From an uncultured Prevotella sp. (lineage in GTDB: Bacteria; Bacteroidota; Bacteroidia; Bacteroidales; Bacteroidaceae): a DNA stretch of 64,000 nt. Every line of letters starts with the position of its first letter. Within the stretch, counting starts at the first letter, position 1. The stretch covers positions 40,054-104,053 of the forward strand of contig CAKPWR010000001.1 in the NCBI GenBank assembly GCA_934196725.1. The letters run 5' to 3'. Made by a program: the position numbers and the translations under genes. The notes below the pieces were generated by a model. It was not told the DNA's origin. It ran no database searches and was given only the letters and a program-made list of their open reading frames with translations. Positions 51,731 through 61,155 of the stretch are shown one piece after another.

Positions 51731-54451
51731 TTACTCTTCGAGCGCTCCTTGGGCTGCCGCAAGTCTAGCTATAGGCACGCGGAAAGGTGAGCAGGATGCA
51801 TAATTCATGCCAACCTTAGCACAGAACTTAACTGATGATGGCTCACCACCGTGCTCACCGCAGATACCTGTGCGGAGGTTAGGACGGGTAGCGCGACCAT
51901 TCTCTACTGCCATCTTGATGAGCTGACCAACACCCTCCTGATCGAGAACCTGGAATGGATCAACCTTCAGAATCTTCTTCTCCATGTAAGCAGGGAGGAA
52001 GGAAGCGATGTCGTCACGAGAATAACCGAAGGTCATCTGTGTCAAGTCGTTAGTACCGAATGAGAAGTACTGAGCCTCCTCTGCAATCTGACCTGCAGTA
52101 AGGGCAGCACGAGGAATCTCAATCATAGTACCAATCTCGAACTCAACCTCTACGCCGTACTCAGCGAATACTTCCTTAGAAGTAGCGAGGATGATAGCCT
52201 TCTGCTGCTTGAGCTCCTGAACGGTACCGATGAGCGGAACCATGATTTCAGGACATGGGTTGTAACCTTCCTTCTTCAACTCGCAAGCTGCACCGAGGAT
52301 GGCACGGGTCTGCATAGCTGTAATCTCAGGGAATGTAATACCGAGACGGCAACCACGGTGACCGAGCATTGGGTTGTTCTCTGCCAGAGAGTTCACACGC
52401 TTCTTGATTTCCTCTACGCTTACGCCCATCTCCTTAGCCATGGTCTCCTGACCAGCCAAATCGTGAGGTACGAACTCGTGGAGAGGTGGGTCGAGCAAGC
52501 GGATGTTCACGTGGCAGCCATCCATAGCCTTGAAGATTCCGTAGAAGTCAGCCTTCTGATATGGGAGGAGCTTGGCAAGAGCCTTCTCACGACCCTCAAC
52601 AGAGTCTGCCAGAATCATCTCACGCATAGCAACAATCTTCTGATCATCGAAGAACATGTGCTCTGTACGTGTCAAACCGATACCCTTGGCACCGAATGCA
52701 CGAGCTACCTCAGCATCGTGTGGAGTATCCGCATTAGTACGGATTTCCATCTTTGTATATTTGTCGCAGAGGTCCATCAACTCCTTGAAGTCGCCTGAAA
52801 GCTCTGCAGCCTTTGTCTCAATCTGTCCTGCGTAAACCTGACCTGTAGTACCGTTCAGAGAGATGTAATCACCCTCCTTGTAAACTACGCCCTCAATCTC
52901 AACAGTCTTAGTCTTGTAGTCAACGTTGATAGAGCCGGCACCTGATACACAGCACTTACCCATACCACGGGCTACAACGGCAGCGTGAGAAGTCATACCA
53001 CCACGAGCGGTAAGGATACCCTCGGCAGCAGACATACCAGCGAGGTCTTCAGGAGAAGTCTCGATACGAACCATGATGACCTTCTTGCCGTCCTCATGCC
53101 ACTCCTGAGCATCGTCAGCATGGAATACGATCTGACCGCAGGCAGCACCTGGAGATGCAGGGAGACCCTGAGTGATGACCTTAGCCTTAGAGAGAGCCAG
53201 CTTATCGAATACTGGGTGCAAAAGCTCATCGAGCTTCTGAGGCTCACAGCGGAGGATAGCAGTCTTCTCATCAATCATACCCTCGTGGAGGAGGTCCATA
53301 GCAATCTTCACCATAGCGGTACCTGTACGCTTACCGTTACGTGTCTGGAGGAACCAGAGCTTGCCTTCCTGTACGGTGAACTCCATATCCTGCATATCGT
53401 GATAGTGGTGCTCCAGCTTATCCTGGAGAGCATCAAGCTCCTTGTAAAGCTCAGGCATAGCCTCTTCCATAGAAGGATACTTAGCAACGCGCTCCTCCTC
53501 AGAGATGCCAGCACGCTCAGCCCAGCGCTGAGAACCGATCTTTGTAATCTGCTGTGGAGTACGGATACCAGCTACAACGTCCTCACCCTGTGCATTGATG
53601 AGATACTCACCGTTGAAGAGGTTCTCACCGTTACCTGCGTCACGAGAGAAGCAAACACCAGTAGCAGAGGTCTCGCCCATGTTACCGAATACCATCGCCA
53701 TCACAGAAACGGCAGTACCCCACTCATCAGGAATACCTTCCATCTTGCGATAGAGGATAGCACGCTCGTTCATCCAAGAACGGAATACGGCGCAGATAGC
53801 ACCCCAGAGCTGCTCGATAGGATTTGTAGGGAAATCCTGACCAGTCTGCTCCTTGATAGCAGCCTTGAAGAGTTCAACGAGCTTCTTAAGAGACTCTACA
53901 GAGAGGTCCTTGTCAAGAGTAACACCCTGCTCTTCCTTCACCTTTTCGATGATAGCCTCGAATGGGTCGATATCTTCTTTGTTCACTGGTTTCAGACCCA
54001 TTACCACGTCACCGTACATCTGTACGAAACGGCGATATGAGTCATATACGAAGTGAGGATTACCGGTTTTCTTAACCAGGCCCTCAGCTACTTCATCATT
54101 CAATCCGAGGTTGAGGATAGTATCCATCATACCTGGCATAGAAGCACGAGCACCTGAGCGAACAGATACGAGAAGTGGATTCTCTACAGAACCGAACTTG
54201 CTGTTCATCAATGCCTCTGTATGAGCCACTGCAGCCATCACCTCATCCTGGAGGAGTTCCTTGATTTTCTCCTCACCCACCTTATAATACTCATTACAAG
54301 TATCAGTAGTGATGGTGAAACCTGGAGGAACAGGAACACCAATGAGGTTCATCTCGGCGAGGTTTGCACCCTTACCGCCAAGTTCTTCACGCATTTTCGC
54401 ATTTCCTTCGGCTTTTCCATTGCCGAATGTATAAACTCTTTTTTCGTTCAT
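51731..54451 (-). CDS. ppdK: Pyruvate, phosphate dikinase
   Basis: A 906-residue cytoplasmic enzyme that interconverts pyruvate, ATP and phosphate with phosphoenolpyruvate, AMP and pyrophosphate. N-terminal ATP-grasp domain (GGKGANLAEMNLIGVPVPPG and SVRSGARASMPGMMDTILNL), swivelling domain with the catalytic His in GGMTSHAAVVARGMGKC, and C-terminal PEP/pyruvate barrel (GLTRTEHMFF, FGTNDLTQMT, GICGEHGG with the catalytic Cys). Length is normal. In anaerobic Bacteroidales it works in glycolysis or gluconeogenesis. It is monocistronic, with a consensus promoter and its own terminator. Large plus-strand ORFs within it are shadows. Confidence 0.97.
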   Translation of the reverse strand: MNEKRVYTFGNGKAEGNAKMREELGGKGANLAEMNLIGVPVPPGFTITTDTCNEYYKVGEEKIKELLQDEVMAAVAHTEALMNSKFGSVENPLLVSVRSGARASMPGMMDTILNLGLNDEVAEGLVKKTGNPHFVYDSYRRFVQMYGDVVMGLKPVNKEDIDPFEAIIEKVKEEQGVTLDKDLSVESLKKLVELFKAAIKEQTGQDFPTNPIEQLWGAICAVFRSWMNERAILYRKMEGIPDEWGTAVSVMAMVFGNMGETSATGVCFSRDAGNGENLFNGEYLINAQGEDVVAGIRTPQQITKIGSQRWAERAGISEEERVAKYPSMEEAMPELYKELDALQDKLEHHYHDMQDMEFTVQEGKLWFLQTRNGKRTGTAMVKIAMDLLHEGMIDEKTAILRCEPQKLDELLHPVFDKLALSKAKVITQGLPASPGAACGQIVFHADDAQEWHEDGKKVIMVRIETSPEDLAGMSAAEGILTARGGMTSHAAVVARGMGKCCVSGAGSINVDYKTKTVEIEGVVYKEGDYISLNGTTGQVYAGQIETKAAELSGDFKELMDLCDKYTKMEIRTNADTPHDAEVARAFGAKGIGLTRTEHMFFDDQKIVAMREMILADSVEGREKALAKLLPYQKADFYGIFKAMDGCHVNIRLLDPPLHEFVPHDLAGQETMAKEMGVSVEEIKKRVNSLAENNPMLGHRGCRLGITFPEITAMQTRAILGAACELKKEGYNPCPEIMVPLIGTVQELKQQKAIILATSKEVFAEYGVEVEFEIGTMIEIPRAALTAGQIAEEAQYFSFGTNDLTQMTFGYSRDDIASFLPAYMEKKILKVDPFQVLDQEGVGQLIKMAVENGRATRPNLRTGICGEHGGEPSSVKFCAKVGMNYASCSPFRVPIARLAAAQGALEE

Positions 54452-54511
54452 ATTTTTTATAGGTTCAAAAATATTGATAATATTCTAGTTATTGTCTCTT
54501 AAATGATGATG

Positions 54512-54542
54512 CAAATATACAACAATTATTCGAAACTACCAA
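54512..54542 (-). promoter_or_regulatory. Promoter of ppdK
   Basis: TATATTTG (54519-54512, minus strand) and TTTG/TTG (54542-54540) separated by 20 bp; leader about 55 nt. Confidence 0.75.
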
Positions 54543-54662
54543 ACTTTTATACGCTTTTTTGCTATCCCGAGATTACATTTTAAACTGTTGTCGCACACAA
54601 AGCGATTATTTTAACAATCCAAAATGAGGAAGCGGAAAAAGTGACAAAAATGTAAGTTGAAA

Positions 54663-54816
54663 AAGTGATGCGAGGGGGATGAAGAAGTGATGCGAGGGGA
54701 CAGGAAATGCGTAACGAGGGGGTTGGAAATACGTGGCGACGCAGGGATGACTACGTCGGGACGCAGAAAAGATTATGTCGCCACGCAGTTGGCGCTACGT
54801 CGGGACGCAGTTTTAA
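54663..54816. repeat. 22-bp-period array (7 degenerate units)
   Basis: Units begin at 54663, 54685, 54707, 54729, 54751, 54773 and 54795, all 22 bp apart. The first two share AAGTGATGCGAGGGG; the fifth and seventh share CTACGTCGGGACGCAG, and the fourth and sixth are variants (TACGTGGCGACGCAG, TATGTCGCCACGCAG). The last 6 bp of each unit vary freely. CTACGTC and GACGCAG can pair with one mismatch. A decayed eighth unit may precede it (AAGTGAC at 54639). Confidence 0.85.
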
Positions 54817-55225
54817 AGGTAAAAAAGTAAAAAGGTAAAAAGGTAAAAGGATTGTTAGACGATAACAAAAATAACAAAAGTAACAGGTAACTTCTGACAT
54901 AAAATGTGAAAGTGAATGTGAATTTGAAATGTAAACGAATAAAAAAAGGAATCATGTAAAGGTATTAATTAACATATTCTTAATATAATAAGGTACGCGC
55001 GTACATACTACTTATTATTATATACTATTTATTATATACTATCCACTCATTTTCTTCACTTACATTTCAAATTCACATTCACTTTCACATTTTACGAGCA
55101 CAGAATGTTACATGTAATTTTTGTTACTTTTGTTATCGTATAAACATCGTTTCACCTTTTTCACCTTTCACCTTTCACTTTTTACCCTTTTACTTTTTAC
55201 CTTTTTACCTTTAAACGCCTTTTTA
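54817..55225. repeat. Long imperfect inverted repeat (about 410 bp)
   Basis: A perfect 34-bp inverted repeat (54901-54934 and 55060-55093) forms the core. Outside it on each side are GATAACAAAAATAACAAAAG and its near reverse complement (55118-55139), and further out GGTAAAAA arrays on the left matched by TTTTTACC arrays on the right. The centre (about 125 bp) is AT-rich and contains GTACGCGCGTAC at 54993 and ATTATATACTAT twice, 14 bp apart. No coding region is seen. Together with the adjacent 22-bp array it fills most of the 862-bp gap between ppdK and rlmD. Confidence 0.8.
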
Positions 55226-55255
55226 CCTTTAAACGCAAATAATTCGGGACAACTC

Positions 55256-55286
55256 TTGCATTTCTCATAAAATTGACGTATCTTTG
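55256..55286 (+). promoter_or_regulatory. Promoter of rlmD
   Basis: TTG (55256-55258) and TATCTTTG (55279-55286) separated by 20 bp; ATG 28 bp after the -7 box. Confidence 0.75.
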
Positions 55287-55313
55287 CACCCATAAAAAAA
55301 ACAAATTAGAATT

Positions 55314-56765
55314 ATGGCAAGAAAACGTAAACCATTACCTCTTCTGGAGAACATCACCATCGAGGCTGTTGCAGCCGAGGGTAAGTGCATCACACGAGTA
55401 GACGACCAGGTCATCTTCGTTCCGTTCTGTGTGCCAGGTGATGTGGTAGATTTGCAGGTAGTCAAGAAGAAACATAAGTACTGCGAGGCGAAGGTGGTTC
55501 GCTTCATCAAAAAAAGCGACATCCGTCAGGAGCCTATGTGCGAGCACTTCGGCATCTGCGGCGGTTGCAAATGGCAGAACCTGCCTTACGAGGAGCAGAT
55601 CAAGGCGAAGCAGAAGCAGGTGGAAGACCAGCTTACCCGCATCGGTAAGATTGAGCTCCCAGAATTCCGCCCTATCATGGGCAGCGTGAAGACTCAGGAG
55701 TATCGCAACAAGATTGAGTTCGGATGCAGCAACAAGCGCTGGTTCACTGCCGAAGAACTCTCACAACTGCCTCAGAAAGAGGACGATACCGTCTCTTCAC
55801 TCAAGGAACGCCACGCCCAGAACGCCATCGGTTTCCATATCACCGGAGCCTTCGACAAGATTTATCCTATCAAGAAGTGCTGGCTGATGGATGACCTCTG
55901 CAACGAGATCCGCAACTTCGTATTCGAATATGCTGATTCTCACGACTATACCTTCTACGACCTGCGTGAGCAGCACGGTTTGCTGCGCAACATGATGATC
56001 CGTAATTCGAACACCGGAGAGTGGATGCTCGTCTTCCAGTTCCACTACGATGAGGAGGGCGATGAGCAGAGAGCATTGGAGCTGATGCAGCAGGTGGCTG
56101 ACAAGTTCCCTCAGATTACATCGCTCATGTATGTAGACAACCAGAAGGGAAATGATACCATCAACGACCTGGAACTCAGCCTCTTCAAGGGCAACGACCA
56201 TATCTACGAACTGATGGAAGACCTGAAGTTCAAGGTGGGTCCTAAGAGTTTCTACCAGACCAATACCGAGCAGGCTTACCACCTCTACTGCGTGGCCCGC
56301 GAGTTTGCCGACCTCACCGGAGATGAGCTGGTTTACGACCTCTATACCGGCACCGGAACCATCGCCAACTTCGTGGCTCACAAGGCAAAGAAGGTAATCG
56401 GTATCGAGTACGTGCCAGAGGCCATAGAGGATGCCAAGGTGAATTCTCAGGTGAACAACATCGAGAACACCCTCTTCTATGCAGGCGACATGAAGGATAT
56501 CCTGACCAATGATTTCATCGCGCAGCACGGTCGTCCTGACGTCATCATCACCGACCCTCCACGTGCCGGAATGCACCCAGACGTAATAAACGTCATCCTG
56601 AATGCAGCACCAAAGCGCATCGTATACGTAAGCTGCAACCCGGCTACCCAGGCACGCGACCTGCAGCTGATGGATGCGGAGTATAAGGTAGCTGCCGTAC
56701 AGCCGGTGGACATGTTCCCTCATACCCCTCACGTAGAGAACGTGGTATTGCTCGAAAAGAGATAA
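55314..56765 (+). CDS. rlmD: 23S rRNA (uracil-C5)-methyltransferase, RlmD/RumA family
   Basis: A 483-residue SAM-dependent enzyme that makes 5-methyluridine in 23S rRNA. An N-terminal TRAM domain (about 8-66) is followed by four cysteines for a 4Fe-4S cluster: Cys76, Cys82 and Cys85 in CEHFGICGGCKW, plus Cys189. The SAM-binding motif is VYDLYTGTGTIANF, and the catalytic Cys441 lies in YVSCNPATQARDL; DPPRAGMH is also typical. RlmD and RlmC-type members are hard to separate by sequence alone, so the exact target base is less certain than the family. It has a consensus promoter and lies 25 bp upstream of a porin gene, with which it may be cotranscribed. Confidence 0.9.
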   Translation: MARKRKPLPLLENITIEAVAAEGKCITRVDDQVIFVPFCVPGDVVDLQVVKKKHKYCEAKVVRFIKKSDIRQEPMCEHFGICGGCKWQNLPYEEQIKAKQKQVEDQLTRIGKIELPEFRPIMGSVKTQEYRNKIEFGCSNKRWFTAEELSQLPQKEDDTVSSLKERHAQNAIGFHITGAFDKIYPIKKCWLMDDLCNEIRNFVFEYADSHDYTFYDLREQHGLLRNMMIRNSNTGEWMLVFQFHYDEEGDEQRALELMQQVADKFPQITSLMYVDNQKGNDTINDLELSLFKGNDHIYELMEDLKFKVGPKSFYQTNTEQAYHLYCVAREFADLTGDELVYDLYTGTGTIANFVAHKAKKVIGIEYVPEAIEDAKVNSQVNNIENTLFYAGDMKDILTNDFIAQHGRPDVIITDPPRAGMHPDVINVILNAAPKRIVYVSCNPATQARDLQLMDAEYKVAAVQPVDMFPHTPHVENVVLLEKR

Positions 56766-56790
56766 ACCTAGAAATCAAAATAGAAACAAG

Positions 56791-57981
56791 ATGAAGAAAA
56801 CCATCATCATGGCGCTCATGGCTGTAGCTTCGGTCTCAGCCAGCGCCCAGCAGAAGCAGACCATCGAAATACCATCATGGTTGAGCAACGTGAAATTGTC
56901 GGGTTATGGAATGACCCAGTATCAGTACAACGGACAGAAAGATGCTGAATCCAACTCATTCAACATCCGTATGGCGCGTATCTCTCTCGAAGGTCGCATA
57001 GCAGGCGACTTCTATTGGAAGACTCAGATTCAGTTCAACGGCAACACCTCTACCCTCGGTTCCAGTCCGAGAATGGTGGATCTGTTTGCTGAATGGCAGA
57101 AATATGAATACTTCAAGGTGAAGATTGGTCAGTTCAAGAACCCGTTCACCTTTGAGAATCCGATGCACCCTATCGACCAGGGCTTCATGGGATATTCACA
57201 GAACGTGAGCAAGCTGGCTGGTTTCAGCGACCGTGCCGGTGAGCATGCATCCAACGGCCGTGACATCGGTCTTCAGTTACAGGGCGATTTCCTCAAGAAT
57301 GCCAATGGCAGAAACCTGCTGCACTATCAGATTGGTGTATTCAACGGACAGGGAACCAATACCAAGGACGTTGATAATCAGAAGAATGTGATTGGTGGTG
57401 TATGGGTAATGCCAGTAAGCGGCATGCGCATCGGTGCCTTCGGATGGACAGGCTCTTACGCGAGAAAGGGTAATTGGACGGAAACTGTTGCTGACCCAAC
57501 CTCTAGCGTAACCCCTGATGCTACCAAAGAGATTACGCATACCAACGAAGTTCGCAGCCTCAACCAGAACCGCTACGCCTTCTCTTTCGAATATAAGAAA
57601 GATGGCTGGACCGTACGTTCTGAGTACATCCACTCTACCGGCAAGGCTTTTGCCAAGAGCATCACCAACTTCAACGATGCCAACGCCAAGGATTGCACCA
57701 TCAACGAGAAGATTGGCGACAAGGCACAGGGTGTATATGGATTGGTTATCGCCCCATTGGCTCAGCTGCCAAAGAACAGCCGTATCGACGTGAAGGCACG
57801 TTACGACATGTATCAGCCTAACGGCAAGAGCAACATGCAGAGAACCCAGTATGAGGCAGGTTTGAACTTCCACATCGGCAAGCGAATCTCTATCCTTACC
57901 GAGTATGCGCTCATCAACGACAAGACACTCGCGAAGCACAATTACTCCATGGCAGATGCCGAGGTTTGCTTCAGATTCTAA
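56791..57981 (+). CDS. Porin, OprP/OprO (phosphate-selective porin) family
   Basis: A 396-residue outer-membrane barrel protein with signal peptide (MKKTIIMALMAVASVSASAQ). The first strands read VKLSGYGMTQYQY, FNIRMARISLEGRI and FYWKTQIQFNG, followed by YFKVKIGQFKNPFTFENPM, the typical start of porin O/P family members, and it ends in VCFRF with a terminal Phe. It should form a 16-strand-type general or anion-selective pore; phosphate preference is not shown here. It ends at a strong bidirectional terminator. Confidence 0.88.
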   Translation: MKKTIIMALMAVASVSASAQQKQTIEIPSWLSNVKLSGYGMTQYQYNGQKDAESNSFNIRMARISLEGRIAGDFYWKTQIQFNGNTSTLGSSPRMVDLFAEWQKYEYFKVKIGQFKNPFTFENPMHPIDQGFMGYSQNVSKLAGFSDRAGEHASNGRDIGLQLQGDFLKNANGRNLLHYQIGVFNGQGTNTKDVDNQKNVIGGVWVMPVSGMRIGAFGWTGSYARKGNWTETVADPTSSVTPDATKEITHTNEVRSLNQNRYAFSFEYKKDGWTVRSEYIHSTGKAFAKSITNFNDANAKDCTINEKIGDKAQGVYGLVIAPLAQLPKNSRIDVKARYDMYQPNGKSNMQRTQYEAGLNFHIGKRISILTEYALINDKTLAKHNYSMADAEVCFRF

Positions 57982-57991
57982 CAGATACAAC

Positions 57992-58024
57992 AAAGGCTCG
58001 CTCCTGCTACAGGAACGAGCCTTT
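57992..58024. terminator. Bidirectional terminator between the porin and DUF3078 genes
   Basis: AAAGGCTCG and CGAGCCTTT, with inner CCTG/CAGG pairing, form a long stem between convergent genes, followed by TATTG. Confidence 0.8.
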
Positions 58025-58050
58025 ATTGTGTTTACAGCCAACACCTTATC

Positions 58051-59334
58051 CTAGAACGAATAAGAGAAACCTACTGACATGAATTCCTTAAACTGCCAAT
58101 AGCTATCATCATCCTTGCGCTTCACACCATCGTCGAAACGCGGATAGAGGAAGATGTTGGTAGAAATATAGCGGTTAAACTGGAAGGTAATGGTGTTTTC
58201 CCACTCTATTTCAGCACGCTTGTAAGTGGTGTATCCCCAGAGACGGGTCTTCCACTTGATATTATCCGCTATTTGCCAAGCCAGGTCGAAGGTACACTCA
58301 GAACCGTAATCGGTCATGCCATGCTTTCCCTCATCCAGTCCGTAGCGCGTAGCCAGCGACGCTCTGCCCACATACTTCCAGTTGAAAGCCAGAGGAGCCA
58401 GATGGGCACTACCCTTCAGGCGATGATGGAACCAGTCTACATTATAATCCATACCGACAGAGAGGTTCAGATTGAATGGCGAGAAGAAATCGGAATAAAC
58501 CTTCTTGTCATTGTTCTTGTAACCATGCGTAAACTGGGTCTGGCCGACAACCTGAATGGTATAATACCACTTCTTGCTAGCCTGCAGACCGAGCTTTCCG
58601 GTGTATCGTATCATATCATCGCTCGTCTTCAGCGTATGAACCGTATCACCCTTCGAAGTCTGGTAACCCAGGCGCATCTCCACCTTATTTTCCCATTTAA
58701 CCTTCTGCTTGTTATTGTAGTTGGCAAACATCGTCACTCTTCCGAGCACCGAATAATTGCTCTCACCACCCTTATACCAGTTGTCAGAAACATAGTTTTG
58801 CAGGAACTGGAGATAATAATCGCCACCTATGGTCCAAAAGTTAGGACGGGTGATGACGATATCCATCGGAGCCGCATCCACCTCAATCGCCTTCGGAGCC
58901 ACCTGCTCTACGATGTCAGGATGATTCTTCTTCGGTTTGCTCTGAGTAGCCAGCGGTGCTCCCACCTCTTTGAGATGAGTCTCGGTATCGCGCACCAGGT
59001 CGGGGCGCGTGAGATAAACCTCCATCAGAGTCTTATCGAGCATCGTTCCGAGCGAATCCTTCACCCCATCCTGAGGTTTGAGTCGCAACATGCGGGCTGC
59101 CGGCCCATGATAGAAGGTGAGCGGCGTAAAGAGCTGGGCATATCTGCTGTCCTTAGAGTCCATCTTCATGGAATCGATGCGCTGCCGGCTCTTCAAGAGC
59201 GAGTCTGCATAGATATCAGCCACCGTTATCTGCGGCACTTCTTCCACCTCAACCTTTTTCACTTTGCGCTGTGCCGAAGCAGGCGCCAGAGCCGCGAGAA
59301 AGGCAAGAACGAGTAATCCAAATTTTATTTTCAT
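58051..59334 (-). CDS. DUF3078 outer-membrane protein
   Basis: A 427-residue exported protein (signal peptide ending APASAQ). The second half is the DUF3078 region: NFWTIGGDYYLQFLQNYVSD, NWYKGGESNYSVLGRV and NKQKVKWENKVEMRLGYQ, ending FMSVGFSYSF. The aromatic-rich alternating strands and terminal Phe point to an outer-membrane beta-barrel. The function is unknown. The N-terminal third is charged and probably periplasmic. It is monocistronic and divergent from pyrG. Confidence 0.87.
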   Translation of the reverse strand: MKIKFGLLVLAFLAALAPASAQRKVKKVEVEEVPQITVADIYADSLLKSRQRIDSMKMDSKDSRYAQLFTPLTFYHGPAARMLRLKPQDGVKDSLGTMLDKTLMEVYLTRPDLVRDTETHLKEVGAPLATQSKPKKNHPDIVEQVAPKAIEVDAAPMDIVITRPNFWTIGGDYYLQFLQNYVSDNWYKGGESNYSVLGRVTMFANYNNKQKVKWENKVEMRLGYQTSKGDTVHTLKTSDDMIRYTGKLGLQASKKWYYTIQVVGQTQFTHGYKNNDKKVYSDFFSPFNLNLSVGMDYNVDWFHHRLKGSAHLAPLAFNWKYVGRASLATRYGLDEGKHGMTDYGSECTFDLAWQIADNIKWKTRLWGYTTYKRAEIEWENTITFQFNRYISTNIFLYPRFDDGVKRKDDDSYWQFKEFMSVGFSYSF

Positions 59335-59358
59335 ACCTAAATTTTATATATTTGGGCA

Positions 59359-59366
59359 CAAAGGTA
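59359..59366 (-). promoter_or_regulatory. -7 box of the DUF3078 gene
   Basis: TACCTTTG followed by TGCCC on the minus strand, 25 bp upstream of the start codon. Confidence 0.6.
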
Positions 59367-59406
59367 ATAAATAATTCATAAATCTCAGCCCTTTATTAGG
59401 AATATT

Positions 59407-59438
59407 TTTGCTCATTTCACAAAAATGTCGTAACTTTG
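59407..59438 (+). promoter_or_regulatory. Promoter of pyrG
   Basis: TTTG (59407-59410) and TAACTTTG (59431-59438) separated by exactly 20 bp, followed by CACCC; leader about 30 nt. Confidence 0.8.
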
Positions 59439-59460
59439 CACCCAAATTATTCTAATTTAA

Positions 59461-61077
<1,617 letters not shown>

Positions 61078-61155
61078 CGTCTGGCTGGCTTCAGGCAGCA
61101 GAATGGCACAGCCTTTGCTGTCGCTTCAGAGAAAATAAAACAATAAAAAATAATA

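Noticed and set aside
52985..54040. 351-codon open frame antisense to ppdK, and a similar 375-codon frame at 36473-37600 over the Oar-like receptor
   Set aside because: Both lie entirely within conserved genes on the other strand and lack any promoter or family pattern.
54663..54816. CRISPR array
   Set aside because: The period is only 22 bp, units are degenerate throughout, there is no constant repeat with 30-bp-class spacers, and no cas gene is nearby. The same reasoning applies to 19275-19362.
54817..55225. Complete insertion sequence
   Set aside because: The inverted-repeat ends are suggestive, but the centre has no transposase or any long ORF, and I could not find target duplications.
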